Source: Aricia agestis (Eukaryota; Arthropoda; Insecta; Lepidoptera; Lycaenidae). Taken from it: a stretch of 64,000 nucleotides of DNA. Below, piece by piece: positions 12,396 through 24,800 of this stretch. A program made the translations under genes and the position numbers. Numbering within the stretch: the first letter of the stretch is position 1; every line of letters starts with the position of its first letter. The notes under the pieces were generated by a model that saw nothing but the letters and a program-made list of their open reading frames with translations, made no database searches and was not told the DNA's origin. The stretch lies in NCBI RefSeq assembly GCF_905147365.1, contig NC_056407.1, positions 11,160,001 through 11,224,000 of the forward strand. The letters are read 5' to 3'.

Positions 12396-12610
12396 AAGAC
12401 ACGACACGACACGATACGACACGACACGACACGACACGACACGACACGACACGACACGACACGTCACGTCACGTCACGTCACGTCACGTCACGTCACGTT
12501 ACGTCACGTCACGTCATGTTACGATACGACACAATACAACACGACACGACACGACACGACACGACGCGACACGACACGACGCGACACGACACGACACGTC
12601 GCGACACAAC
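12396..12610. repeat. (ACGAC)n / (ACGTC)n pentanucleotide array
   Basis: A pentamer tract of about 215 bp. The outer parts are ACGAC units and a central block (12461-12515) consists of about ten ACGTC units with an occasional ACGTT. Confidence 0.95.
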
Positions 12611-12621
12611 ATGGACACGAC

Positions 12622-12985
12622 GATGGATGAGTCGCCATATTATTAAGCCCTTTCATTTGATACCCATATTGCAGAAATGCATTAAAAATAACTATTCCCC
12701 TATCTTGGACGAGCCGCCATATTGGACGTAGAATGACATTAAATTCGTTTCCGAGTTGCTCTCAATGAGCCCTTTCATTTGATACCCATATTGCAGAAGT
12801 GCATTAAAAATAACTACTCCCCTATCTTGGATGAGCCGCCATATTGGATGTAGAATGGCATTACATTAGGTTTCGAGTTACTCTTAAAAAGCCCTTTTAT
12901 TTAATATCCATATCGTAAGACTTCATAGAAAATCACTATTTCGCCATCTTGGATGGTCGGCCCTATTGGATTTAGTGTGATGTCG
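12622..12985. repeat. 122-bp tandem repeat, about three units
   Basis: agccctttcatttgatacccatattgcaga starts at 12646 and 12768, and a diverged version at 12890, giving a period of 122 bp. Each unit holds gagccgccatattgga. The third unit is the most diverged. Confidence 0.9.
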
Positions 12986-13253
12986 CATACAATAACGTGC
13001 ATTGTCATCTAAGTTAGAAGTTAGAACACTATAATTAATTTAAAGCTAGTCAATTAACATGACTACTGATTACACTTTTGTGACTTGTTGTGGCTCTTGT
13101 GTGCTTTTGGTTTCTTAGTTTACGAGGGGTACACGTAAATAATAATTACAATAATAATGTTGATATAAAAACATTTTAATTAAAAAGACATTGACCATAT
13201 TATAATATAGATTATAGCCAATCTATAGGTACTTTCAGTGCATAAAATTATAG

Positions 13254-13540
13254 TACCTGGATGACCGAGCTTCGCTCGGTATAGCAATTAGCAAACACTC
13301 ATTGACTTCGTGTTACTTAACAACGCCATCTGCTGGAATAGATTTAAGGTGCGTCCACATCATTATTTTGTATCATTTGTGCGATCAGTTCTCCGTCGCG
13401 ATCATCGCGCCGTATTGAGTATGCGTATCATAGTGCGGACGCCTATACGCGATCGGGGCGTAGATGTCAGGAAGAGTAATATTTTTCAGTTTATCCATTA
13501 TCGATAAAACACGAATAAAAAGATATTTTCTAGAAAATCG
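13254..13540 (+). repeat. family D retroelement tail (5' part)
   Basis: gtacctggatgaccgagcttcgctcggta, cactcattgacttcgtgttactt and aacgccatctgctgg recur at 35255-35540. Parts of the same family lie at 20930-21095 and 51645-51840. This copy ends in the TA tract. Confidence 0.65.
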
Positions 13541-13625
<85 letters not shown>

Positions 13626-13647
13626 TATATATATATATATATATACA
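13541..13647. repeat. (TA)n microsatellite
   Basis: About 107 bp of TA with one interruption (atag). Confidence 0.95.
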
Positions 13648-13649
13648 CA

Positions 13650-14284
13650 GGAATTACCCATTCAAAGATATAAGATTAATATAACTCTTTGTCATCGCTA
13701 TGACGCTAAAAGCGCGTGTTATCAGTAATTATTGTAGCTAGATTATGGTAATACTACTTTATTAGTTATTACTGGATAATATTATTATCATTATGATTTT
13801 TAAACATGACGTACTTAATTTTTTTAATGGGACCAGTAGTTACTGTGATTGACGCGTTCAAGCAAACAAACGAACAAACTCTTCAGGTTTATAAAATCTA
13901 TACTAATATTATAAATGCGAAAGTATCTCTGTCTGTCTGTCTGTCTGTCTGTCTCGCTTTCACGCCAAAACTACCGAACCGATTGTAATGAAATTTTGTA
14001 TACAGATAGTCTAAAGCCTGAGAAAGGACATAGGCTACTTTTTTACTGGAAAAAGGGTTGTAAGGGGGTGAAAATACGAAAATTTGTTCAAATTAAGTTA
14101 GTTCCAAAAATTCATACTCGATGGCGCCGTGCGTCTCTTACATCGCGCTAACGCTTGCCCAACATCTTTCTATAAGAGGTGGTATCATTATACAATCAAG
14201 TTTCGATTTTTTTCGATTGTTATATCTATTCTACGGTATTAAATAACTCAGTACTTCATCTGTGCAGGCAGTGACGTAACCTTA
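13650..14284. repeat. retroelement-tail debris with a short (GTCT)n run
   Basis: tactaatattataaatgcgaaagt followed by ctctgtctgtctgtctgtc and ccaaaactaccgaaccgatt is the usual lepidopteran LINE/SINE 3' tail sequence. I see no gene. Confidence 0.5.
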
Positions 14285-14428
14285 AGACCAAATTTCACCA
14301 ACGACTGTTAAAGTTAATGCTCGAATTAGTATCACGTTAGCTGTTTCGTTTTTCATATGAATGAAAGAGAAGACAGGACATTTTAACAAGCTGTTAACAC
14401 TAACAGACGTTGGTGAAATTGGGGCTAA
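14285..14428. mobile_element. MITE with 17-bp terminal inverted repeats
   Basis: accaaatttcaccaacg at the left pairs with cgttggtgaaattgggg at the right. About 144 bp, non-coding. Confidence 0.65.
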
Positions 14429-14639
14429 ACCTATCAATGATAAATAGTTTATGGGTAAAGTTGTGTAATTTGGGGGCTAAATAAGCTTTAAAATTTGGCA
14501 TAAAATATAAAGTTTAATATAAAAAAAATTAAGTACTTATTGTGTGCACACTGCACAGCTGTATTGATTTAAGGTGTACCAGGGTTTTTTTATAAAAGCT
14601 TTTGACACCAATTTTGTTGACATCGCGCGCTATAAACTG

Positions 14640-15390
14640 AAGTCCACGCGGACGAAGTCGCGGGCAACAGCTAGTACTTTATAAACCTGAAAAAACTATA
14701 CAGATTTTTTAAAATCCCTTGACAAACTTGAGTCTCCATCTAAAAGACTATGAAAATTGAAAAGTACCAATAAAAGGGTCATAAGAGGACGATGCATGGT
14801 ATAATGGTTTATGGTAGTGATGATGATGATGAAATAGGTGAATGTAATTTGCATAGTAGCATTTATGCTTTCCGTTCTTAAATCAACGCTGAAACTCTAA
14901 AACTTGTATCTATAAAGAGTCAGGAGTTCTCCCAGCAGCTTCCGAACCATGGGTGGGTCCAAAATCTTACTTGTTGTAAGCATAATATTATGCTCGGAAT
15001 ACTTCTCACGAAATCGAAGTCAGCACATTTTTCCATAAAAATTTTGAGGAGTTCCCTCGATTATTCGTGGATTCTGTCATAAGTTCACCACTTTTGTGAA
15101 CATGATACTAAATTGTAATGATTACCATTAAGACTATACAGTATACACCAATATTTAAAAAAAAATCGGTTCATAAACGGCGGAGTAATCTTTGAGCATA
15201 AAAAAACGAACACAACACCTCCTACTTTTTTTAAATCAGTTAAAATTGTAGCCTATGTGTTATTCTGATGCATTATAATTGTAAAGTTTTATTAAAATCC
15301 ATTCAGTAATTTTTGCGTGAACAGACATCCATACATACATCCATACAATATCCTCACAAACTTTCGCCTTTATAATATTAGTAGGATGAT
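14640..15390. repeat. family B copy, right-arm orientation
   Basis: It runs from cacgcggacgaagtcgcgggcaacagctagta through tgatgatgatgatg, gaatacttctcacgaaatcgaagtca and gttccctcgatta to aaaattgtagcctatgtgtta. This is the same order as the right arm of the 57783-60913 foldback, but clearly diverged from it. Confidence 0.65.
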
Positions 15391-15699
15391 TTCCCCACAA
15401 ACATGTCAATTTATTGTCTCATGGTCGAATGATAAAAATAATTTATTATATTAAATATAACATAATAATGGGCAGTGTTATCTGTGAATCTTGTTCGTTA
15501 GAAGATTCCCTCATAGAGGTAGATAGAAAATAAGTATCTTTTTAGTATTAAAGTAAATTTTGTAAAGAAAATAATCGAAACATAATGATTAATTGTTGCA
15601 GCTTCTACCTCTTCACTTATTATGTGTCACTAAAAACGCAACTATACAATAACTAACCTTCTATAACAACTAGTAATCCAACTTGGATAAAAAGCGAAA

Positions 15700-18600
15700 A
15701 TGGTAATTAACATTATTTTTAACATAACTTCTGAAGTAGCAAGTATTTAAAATAGCTAAGTAGTAATTAAATTTTTATTCGAATTGTAGGTGTTCGTTTT
15801 AAATTGAATTACCTAATACGAAAACTTAATTTTACCGAAAAAAGATTTAACGGTCTGCCGTTACTGTCTAATCCTGTTTTCATTTTACAGACGGTAACCA
15901 ACATTAATAATATTATTGACCAAAAGACTGTCGAAGTTGGAAGCTATCCATTCAATATACAAGCAATTGAACGAGAAAGTCCAATTGAGGCAAGTGAGGC
16001 AACCAACAGCAATGGCGTAGACCAAAGACAAAAACCTATTAATATAAAAATAAAAATTCAAAACACCCAAAGGAAAGATGGTCAAAATGGTATTGTGGCC
16101 GCGCGATGTGGGTCTAAGAAATTGCGAAGTTTGAATAGCGACCAAACAATCATGTCTTTTGATTTAGTAAGGGAGAACAGTTTACTAGCATCAACTAGAA
16201 AACATGGAAGCAAATTTGTAAAGCTTTTGATGCCAGGTAAAAACCTTAAATCTCGAGGAAAAAAATTAAACTATCATAAAACCTAACGAAATTCTTATTG
16301 TGTTCTCTCAAATACAATTCATAAAACCTAAAAATCACATACATTTTGCTTTTTAGGAAAGTGTCTTAGTTCTAAAACTAAAGATGATGATTATTCATAC
16401 GTCCCTAGTGACTTTGAAATAAATAAAAATAAATGTATAGGCAACTTGAGCAAAGATAACAAAACGAATCTAGATAGAGAAGATGATCTTCCACCTATTA
16501 TTATTTTGGGGAAATGCAAACCAGGTAAGAAGGGCTAAAATAATTAATGAACTATTAACATATTAAAATTGTTTTACTTATATTAAATATCACTTTTTCA
16601 TCTTATAGGTGGATGTTTAGATCCTGTTTTTTCTGAAGATAAATTAAGCTATACACCTACAACTAAGACAACATTAAAAATATCCGAAAATTTAACCAGA
16701 GATGCCAAAACATCTCAAGACAAAAAGGAAACAATAGCTGATGCTGAAATTACTGTAAATCAGAAAGAATCTCCTCTCAGAACCAACAACATAAGTTCTG
16801 AGGCCATAATCACTTATCCGATTGCACCGTTATCTGGTAAAATAACAACAACGAAAAAATCAAATGAGAAATCACCGGAATTTAAAAATAAAGACGATAA
16901 AACTCTTAAAAATTATCAAAACGAATTAACAGAAGTATTCTTCCGGCCAAGTAAGATAGAAGGAAGATCAAGGGAGACGTCTCTGAAAGAAAACGTTCAA
17001 TATCTAAGTATTTTAAGAACTGGAAGAGATATAGACGACGTTTTAAATAATTTAACTGCAAGTGACGATCAAAGTAATATTTCAAGTGATAATAAGAACC
17101 AAGATGGCAATGAATCGACAAACACATTAAGTGTTACACATATTATATCAGAAAACCTAGAAAGTATTGCAGTAAGTATACCAAAAACATATTTTTCTTT
17201 ATAAAAAAACTTTAAATTATTGTAGAGTATATAATATTGTGAATGAATTTTAATCACTGTATAAATTATTTTAGGAAAAAGAAAATGTTTCCTTGAAGAG
17301 CTTAAGCAAAATAACTTTTCCGACCCATGATGATAAAAATAATGATTTTATTTACGACTCTAAAAATCTTCCAAACAAAGACATGAAAAATGATACGAAG
17401 TTTCTATATGAGGATAACTTGAAATTGTCACAAAGTAACTTAAAAGATAAAACTAATGAAGTGGAATCTTTGAGTGTAACATCGACTAGTTACGATAATA
17501 GCCAATATTTAGAAACTCCGAAGTTGGAAAGAATGGAACTGCCTATTTCTAGTCATTATACTCGACATAGCCTTCCTGAAATACTTAGTCTCGACGTGGC
17601 TCAAATGAATATAAGTAAATATATTGTGGCAAGTAAAAATAAATCAAGAGATGACTTTAAAAAGTTGGAACCCAGTGTAAATAGAGATGAAAGTCATAAT
17701 ATTTTGAAAAACGAGGATAGAAAAACGAATATGATACAAGGTAAAATCTTAAGTAATGCTTCTTTTAAACAGAATTTTATACTTCAATCTATAATCCAGA
17801 ATGATATTTTAGAAAGTATTAATTTTGCAACGGATCATAATATGAAATCGATGTCTGAAACTAACATGGATGATGAAAAACAAAAGTCACGATTAAGTCT
17901 AGACAACATCGAAAAAAATATAATTGGAAGCAAAGATTCTGAAAAAGATCTATTCAGTTCGAAAAAAACAATCGACAGAATTAATGTAACTAAGCATCTT
18001 ACAAAATCATTAAGTCCATCGAATACAATAATTTGTATGCCAAAGCAAAATGCATCTGATGAACGTGACTATAACAACGAAGTTGAAAATAAAAATTGTT
18101 TATCCATTGATAGCAAGTTGGATATTATCGACCATTCAAAAAATAGCAGAGCAACAGAACAAAATATTTTTAGGAATTCCGTACCAAAATACAATATTGT
18201 TCAAGAAAATCTACTAAGCGATAAGGACCTTTTAAATTATACAAGTGCACATGTAGAAATAAATAATACAAGACAGAGTTCACAGGTATTCGAGAAAACC
18301 AATTTTGAAAAATCTGAAATTACAGAAAGTGCTCCAGCTCCTCATAATTTAAAAGAAAAATCTTCAAACGATTTGCATGATATCCTTACAAACGATATTA
18401 ATAATAGTAATAATAGAAAAGATGATGAAAAGAAATCTCCTGGAATTTCAATGGAAGGTTTGGAATATATTAATCAAAAAACCGAAGAAAGAAATAAAAG
18501 TACTGATAGCAAATCCACGTCGATACAAAAGTCACCCTACATAACGATTACGTCTGCGGTCCCTACAACGCAATTGATATACGATTCAGAATATTCTACA

Positions 18601-20142
18601 AATGAAAACCAAGAAAATACGTTGAAAAATGAGCATTTATTCGAAAAAAAGGATATTAACATAAGGTATGTTGATTTGTTGGAAAACACTATAACAGAAA
18701 ACTTATCCAACATAACAACTCCCATTGTATTTTCGACACATAATAAAGAAAATTTGTCAGATGATCACCAAGAAAAAGATATGAAAATTAAAAATGTAAA
18801 CGAAGATGATGAGATTAATAACGAATCTTTGAACTTAAGTAACACGGAATCGACCTTTACAAAGAGCATGTTCAATGAATCGGTTACAGATATCAAAGAG
18901 AAAAACAGTGAGTCGTTCCTACGAGTAAGGACACCAACTAACTTATTAGCAGCTTTACCACAAACTCATCATTCACTAAATGATTTAGCTGTAACGCCAA
19001 CAGAAAGTCAAATTACCAATCACGAAAAAATAAACAAAAACATAAGACGGTCACTTAAAAAGAAACCACGTACGCTTGACCATGAAGAAGGGCACCTAAG
19101 TATTATAAAAGAGGTCTTTGAGAGAAAGACAATATCTAAAGAAAATATGCCACTGGTTGCGACATTGATGTACGATAACTTTTTAGAAAACGTTAAACAA
19201 GAAATTGACCAGAACTCCCTTGTCAGTGACGATAAAATACTACAAGAGAAATACGAAAGCATAACACAAGAACAAAGTGTAGATATAAGTTTAGTAAAAC
19301 TTGAAGATACTGAAGACGAACATTTCAGATTAACAGCAGTTAGTAACAATTGTCCATCGATTTCCTCACAAAGATCCGATACTTTTCTAAAAATTGCAAA
19401 AGACATCAGACTTGATGTTAATGAATACGTTTCAAGTTTGGAAAATAAAGATATTGTTGATAATAAAAGCTCACATATATTTGATTTAGTAAAAACACTA
19501 GAAGTAACTGACAAAATTAAAAGCAAAAGTTATATTCTACTGAATTTAGGTTTCGAAAGCTATGTTAATAATAATGATGAAAAAATTATAAATACTTTGG
19601 ATCCCTTTTTGAAACCAAACAACAATAACAAACAATTAGTTAATGTTATTAGAAAAACAGCAAGAATAAATGACATTCTCACAATACCTCTAGACTCGGA
19701 TGTAGAAATTAATATTGCAATAAAGTCCAAAAGTAAGTAACATTTATTATTTCTTATAGTGTCAAATCAATACAATAATTAATTTGATAATTTGTTTTCA
19801 GAAAAACTGAAAATAAAAGATGACGAAGATGTACAAAAAACGTTACCTACCGAGAAACGTAATCATTATCAACTGAAAATAAAAGATGACGAAGATGTAC
19901 AAAAAACGTTACCTACCGAGAAATGTAATATACAACATTTGATACACACCTTGCATGACCACAATTTGGTTCAAGTTAAAAATATTATTGAACAACTAAC
20001 AAAAGACATCCAATTTATTAACTATAATAACCTTCAACGAAAGATAAAAATTAAATCAAGTATTAAATCTCTGAACCACAAAAGACGTTCACTTAAGTGC
20101 TGTAAATGTTACAAAAGAAGAATTGAAAAATGTATCGAATAA
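15700..20142 (+). CDS. large Asn/Ser/Lys-rich protein of unknown function (1292 aa model)
   Basis: Proposed exons are 15700-15702, 15891-16236, 16357-16524, 16609-17171, 17275-19732 and 19802-20142, with TAA at 20140-20142. All junctions are GT-AG and phases agree (0, 1, 1, 0, 1). Exon 2 has no in-frame ATG; the nearest fitting start is aaaATG|GTAATT at 15700, which would make coding exon 1 just the start codon. This is inferred; a further upstream exon is the alternative. The protein is hydrophilic and acidic/basic mixed, rich in Asn, Ser, Lys, Glu and Ile, without an evident signal peptide, membrane segment or enzyme motif, and is probably largely disordered. Cys-containing MPG-KCLS and KPG-GCLD lie on the exon 2/3 and 3/4 junctions. 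The last exon carries a 22-residue duplication and ends in a basic Cys cluster (CCKCYKRR). I do not recognise the family; the 815-codon exon makes a real gene very likely. Confidence 0.75.
19807..19938 (+). repeat. in-frame tandem duplication, period 66 bp
   Basis: ctgaaaataaaagatgacga begins at 19807 and again at 19873. The first 51 bases of the two units are identical, then they diverge (cgtaatcattatcaa against tgtaatatacaacat). It encodes two copies of LKIKDDEDVQKTLPTEK in the last exon of the unknown gene. Confidence 0.95.
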
Positions 20143-21882
20143 AACATCACAACAATAGCAAAAGGTGAGTGGATTTCAACAACTTGCATTTTTTATATAA
20201 TTTTGATGGAAATTTTTGTTTCCGCCAAATGACAACCACCACCTAGACGAGTTAGCTTGTGACAGAATGAAGTGAATGGCGTATTTTTTATGCTTTAAGA
20301 ATCAATGGTAAGTATTTTGTAAAAAATAATGTTTTACAAACTCTCTTGCCCACCAAAATTTACCCACCAAAATTGGAATTTGCGAGTAAAATAATCTTTA
20401 CAAAAAAACTACGTGCACTAAAATTATAACACATTAACTTAATTATAAACAAACCAAAACTCTACCGATATTCAAAATGACAACATGATATTATTGCCAC
20501 AAGTAGGATAATTTAAGTACACCAAAATTGCATACAATCGGGGGTTTTGTGATAAAACGGCTTTCATTTCTGGCTGGAAACTGGTACGACCCAGCCCACA
20601 GCCACCTCCTAAACGGGTTAGCGTGTGGCTGAATGTAGAAAATGGCATATTTTTTATGCTTAAGGGATCAATGGTATTTTGTAGAAACAACGTTTCATAG
20701 CTAACACCAACATTGGTATCTCCGCGACAGACCTAAACTTTGTCATAACCCAATCATAACTCATAAAAACTCAACTACAGAACTTAGTACAATAAAATTC
20801 ATATATTATCAAGAGTCAACTATATTAAACGACTACTAGGTCGACGACAAGCCATCAAAATTGGAAATCAGTATTTATGTTTATTATCTTGGAAAACATA
20901 ATTATTTTAAAAAAACTAGCTATTTGACCGAGCTTTGCTCGGTATTCGATAAAACACGAATAAAATGACGTTTTCTAAAAATGATTCCTAGCTAGATCGA
21001 TTTATCACCCCCGAAACCCCCTATACACTAAATTTCATGAAAGTCGTTGGAGCCGATTCCGAGATTTCAATTATATTGCTCGTTTAAAGATATAAGATAA
21101 GATAACGACGGGGCCATATTATAACCATTATGTTTTACTTTTAAAATTAAAAATGAAAACCTTATCTTAAAAAAATAGGATAGTTTTCAGGCTTGCCGCG
21201 CAAAAAAGCGGTTTGGGAAATCCAGTCAGGTACGAGTATGTGTATCTCTACAAAAGCACTGTAATATTTAGCTAACTCTTAAGGTATTTACTATATTTCC
21301 ATTACAGTATGGCTTATACCTAGCTTTTCGAATGAATGCATAATAATTATTGCCACTTAAAATTAACCCCTTTTCTCCCTGCTTCGACTTTACATCATTT
21401 AAATAAATCAAATGGTTTTTATTAGCGAAAAATACTAAATTAGGCTTCCATCCGTATAATTATTAACTCATTTCCAAAACAGGTTAAAATGAAAACTTTG
21501 ATTGTTGCCTGTTGGCCATGACCGTGTCAATGGAACATAGGTTCAACCTGGTACGATATGACACGACAGAAGAGTGTACCTCAAAATGTAGTGTAGGGAC
21601 TTCAAGTTACGTTTCATTATTAAATTCAACCAACCTTTCCTTCTTTCTCTGCAACCTTGTACTAAAAAAATAATAATACAAGCCCGTAGGCATTAATATA
21701 ATCTAAAGGTAATTTCCTTAAAAGAAATTGTCTCAAAAACAACGTTTAATACGCAAAGTGATCGCGACGAAGTAACATGTCTGAGCGATAGCAGATTTTT
21801 TGCCATATCTTTTAAGTTTTAAGTGTGTTATAAAATTATTTAACTTATATATAAAATTATTTAAGGTATTAAAAACTAAAAA
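20143..21882. other. intergenic region with repeat debris upstream of the transporter
   Basis: It contains a same-strand repeat pair at 20215-20340 and 20575-20700 (gttagc..tgtg, atggcgtattttttatgct) and a family-D tail at 20930-21095 (gaccgagctttgctcggtattcgataaaacacg). The remainder is AT-rich with no coding signal. The transporter promoter should lie just before 21883, but no TATA or initiator stands out. Confidence 0.5.
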
Positions 21883-24800
21883 ATGGTGAATAAATCTATC
21901 AAAACTATATTTGAAAGTGTTGATGATGTGCAAAGTAAGGAAGTGGATTTGGATGAAGCTCTTTCAATAGCAGGTACACACATTGTGATATTTGTATAAT
22001 AGTCATTTTACTATTTTTTTTACAAAAAAAAAACTACTAACCTAGGAATGAAATTTGTTCTTTACTATTTTTAAATTAGTATTGGTATGTTGGTTATGAT
22101 GTGTAAGCAGCAAGCACACATCATAATGTTATCAATAACCTTATAATATGGGGTTAGACAATCGAGTGACCTACGAACAAAATAGTATTACATAATATGC
22201 ATATTGATTAAAAATTTAAGCATACTTACATGTAAAACTTTGTTCATACAAGTATTTTAGCAAAATATGTATATTTTCTAGTAAAGACTAGCAAATATAC
22301 ATTTGCTAAAATAATTAAAGTAATTAATATCGTATTTTGCCTCTTTATGATCTCTATAATTCTTAATCCTCCCCCTTTTTGGAAGTCGGTTAAAAGCCTA
22401 AGTTACTCCTTATTACATCAGCTATCTGCCAATAAAGTCCCATCAAAATCGGTCCAACCATTTCAGAGATTAGCCGGAACAAACAGACAGACATACAGAC
22501 AGGCAAAAATTCTAAAAATTGTTATTTTGGTGTAAGTATGGTCTAAATATTCATATGCATGTTGTAAAAAACGGTTATTTAAATATTACAAACAGACACT
22601 CCAATTTTACTTATTTTGCACATCACCGTGTTCCTGGATTTAACACTGTTAAGAATGTTAAAAGGTTGCCTGGAAGAAATTGCTTCAAAGTAATAAGGCG
22701 CCTTTGTGTACATGTCTGATTTATGAATATTGTTGTTTATCTTTAAGTTTAATTGTAACTTTTGTGCACAATAAAGTATATTTGTATTTGTAATGTAACA
22801 TCAGATTATTATAAGAAAGTCTAGCTGACTAAGCAGTAAGCAGATCCATTCTGATATGCCTTTTGAAATCTCAATAGGATAATCGGTACCCAGTGCCCAG
22901 TGGTCATTTTATATATTGTATGTTGTGTTTTTTTATACATAATATCTAAGACTAATATAAACTAATATAAGTTCTATATAATATAGAACTAGGAGCTACT
23001 CCAAGAATATTTGCATTTTAGCTGTGGTTTCTTTCATATTTTGTATTGAATATTAGCAACTAAAGTCTAATGTTTTTTTTTTTTATTAAATAAGGGGGGC
23101 AAACGAGCAAACGGGTCACCTGATGGAAAGCAACATCCGTCGCCCATGGACACTCGCAGCATCAGAAGAGCTGCAAGTGCGTTGCCGGCCTTTTAAGAGG
23201 GAAATGGGGTAATAGGGGAGGGAAGGGAAGGGAACAGGGGAAGGTAGGGAGGGGAAGGGAATAGGTTAGGGGATTGGGCCTCCGGTAAACTCAATCACTC
23301 GGCGAAACACAGCGCAAGCGCTGCTTCACGCCGGTTTTCTGTGAGAACGTGGTATTCTTCCGGTCGAGCCGGCCCATTCGTGCCGAAGCATGGCTCTCCC
23401 ACGTTTACTTTTACGTTTGTTTTTTTTTTAATATAAAAATAATTTTAATTGATTTGCGACACGAAGCCTAAACTTGATAAAATATAGTGGGCGCACTCGT
23501 GATGGCTAAATTCTATCCCTAAAACAATGGTCGGCGCAGATTTAAATCTAGGAATCATAACTGTATTTTATAAAGATAAAACCGACTTCAAAATTGTACG
23601 TAATTGAAAATTAAATCTCCAAAACTACTGAACCCATTTTATTCAAACTTGCACTATTCCCTAAGTCGAATAATACCTAGTACAACAAAAAAAGAATTAA
23701 GTTCTGAAATCGGAATGGTACTTCCAGATTTATTCGAACACAAACATAAAAACATATATACATACATGTATACTTAGTACTTACATACATAATACATACA
23801 TACATACATACATACATACATACAGACATACATACATACATACATACATACATACATACATACATTTTTGAAATTTGGCACATTTGTTCAGACGCTGATA
23901 TAGACTAACATATACGAAAATTGGGCAGTTCTGGAAATATTACATACATACGCGTCGATTGTCGAATTGATAACCTCCTTTTTATTAAGTCGGTTAAAAA
24001 GAATAAAAACAATCTTACGCAGATACTAGATACCTAATCGTCCATACAAACAAACGACGTAACAAATTTTGTCATTGAGATAACGCGATAATGAAAAGAA
24101 TTTTTTATTAAACAATTTAAATAATATTGATAATCATGTTTGTTTAATAATATTAACTGCGTTATTTTGAAAATGACCCTTTTTATCTTGTTAAGTCTGT
24201 GTTATAAACGCAATCAAATAACGTCTTGAGAAGACTTCAGCTTTCCATCAAGCAAGCATTCTACGGCTAAGAAAGACAAACTTTCGAGTTTTGTAGCCTT
24301 GGTAAGCTCTTTCATTTAATTCAACTACAACCGCATTTAAAAAACGGTCAAGTGCGAGTTGGACTCGCTCATGAAGGGTTCCGCAGCATGAATAAGGTTT
24401 ATTTTTAACCGACTTCCAAAAAGGAGGAGGTTATACGTTCGTTCGTCTGTTTATATTTTTTTTTTTGTATGTTCAACCATAACTTCGCCGTTCGTGGACC
24501 GATCTTCATGATTATTTTGTTGTTGTACAGGGTTGAAATCGAGGTTGGTACCATGTTTTTTTTTTTTTAAATGAAATAAGGGGGCAAACGAGCAAACGGG
24601 TCACCTGATGGAAAACAACTTCCGTTGCCCATGGACACTCGCAGCATCAGAAGAGCTGCAGGTGCGTTGCCGGCCTTTTTAGGGGTAATAGGGGAGGGTA
24701 GGGAAGGGAATAGGGGAGGGTACGGAAGGGGATAGGGGAGGGTACGGAAGGAAATAGGGGAGGGTAGGGAAAGGAAAAGGGTAGGGGATTGGGCCTCCGG

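Noticed and set aside
12516..12731. Open frame of DTTRH repeats
   Set aside because: Translation of the pentamer array; runs into the 122-bp repeat.
19020..19526. 168-codon minus-strand frame
   Set aside because: Antisense shadow of the 2458-bp exon of the unknown gene; no motif or splice support.
23757..23866. CRISPR-like regular spacing
   Set aside because: A plain CATA microsatellite; no repeat-spacer structure anywhere in the window.
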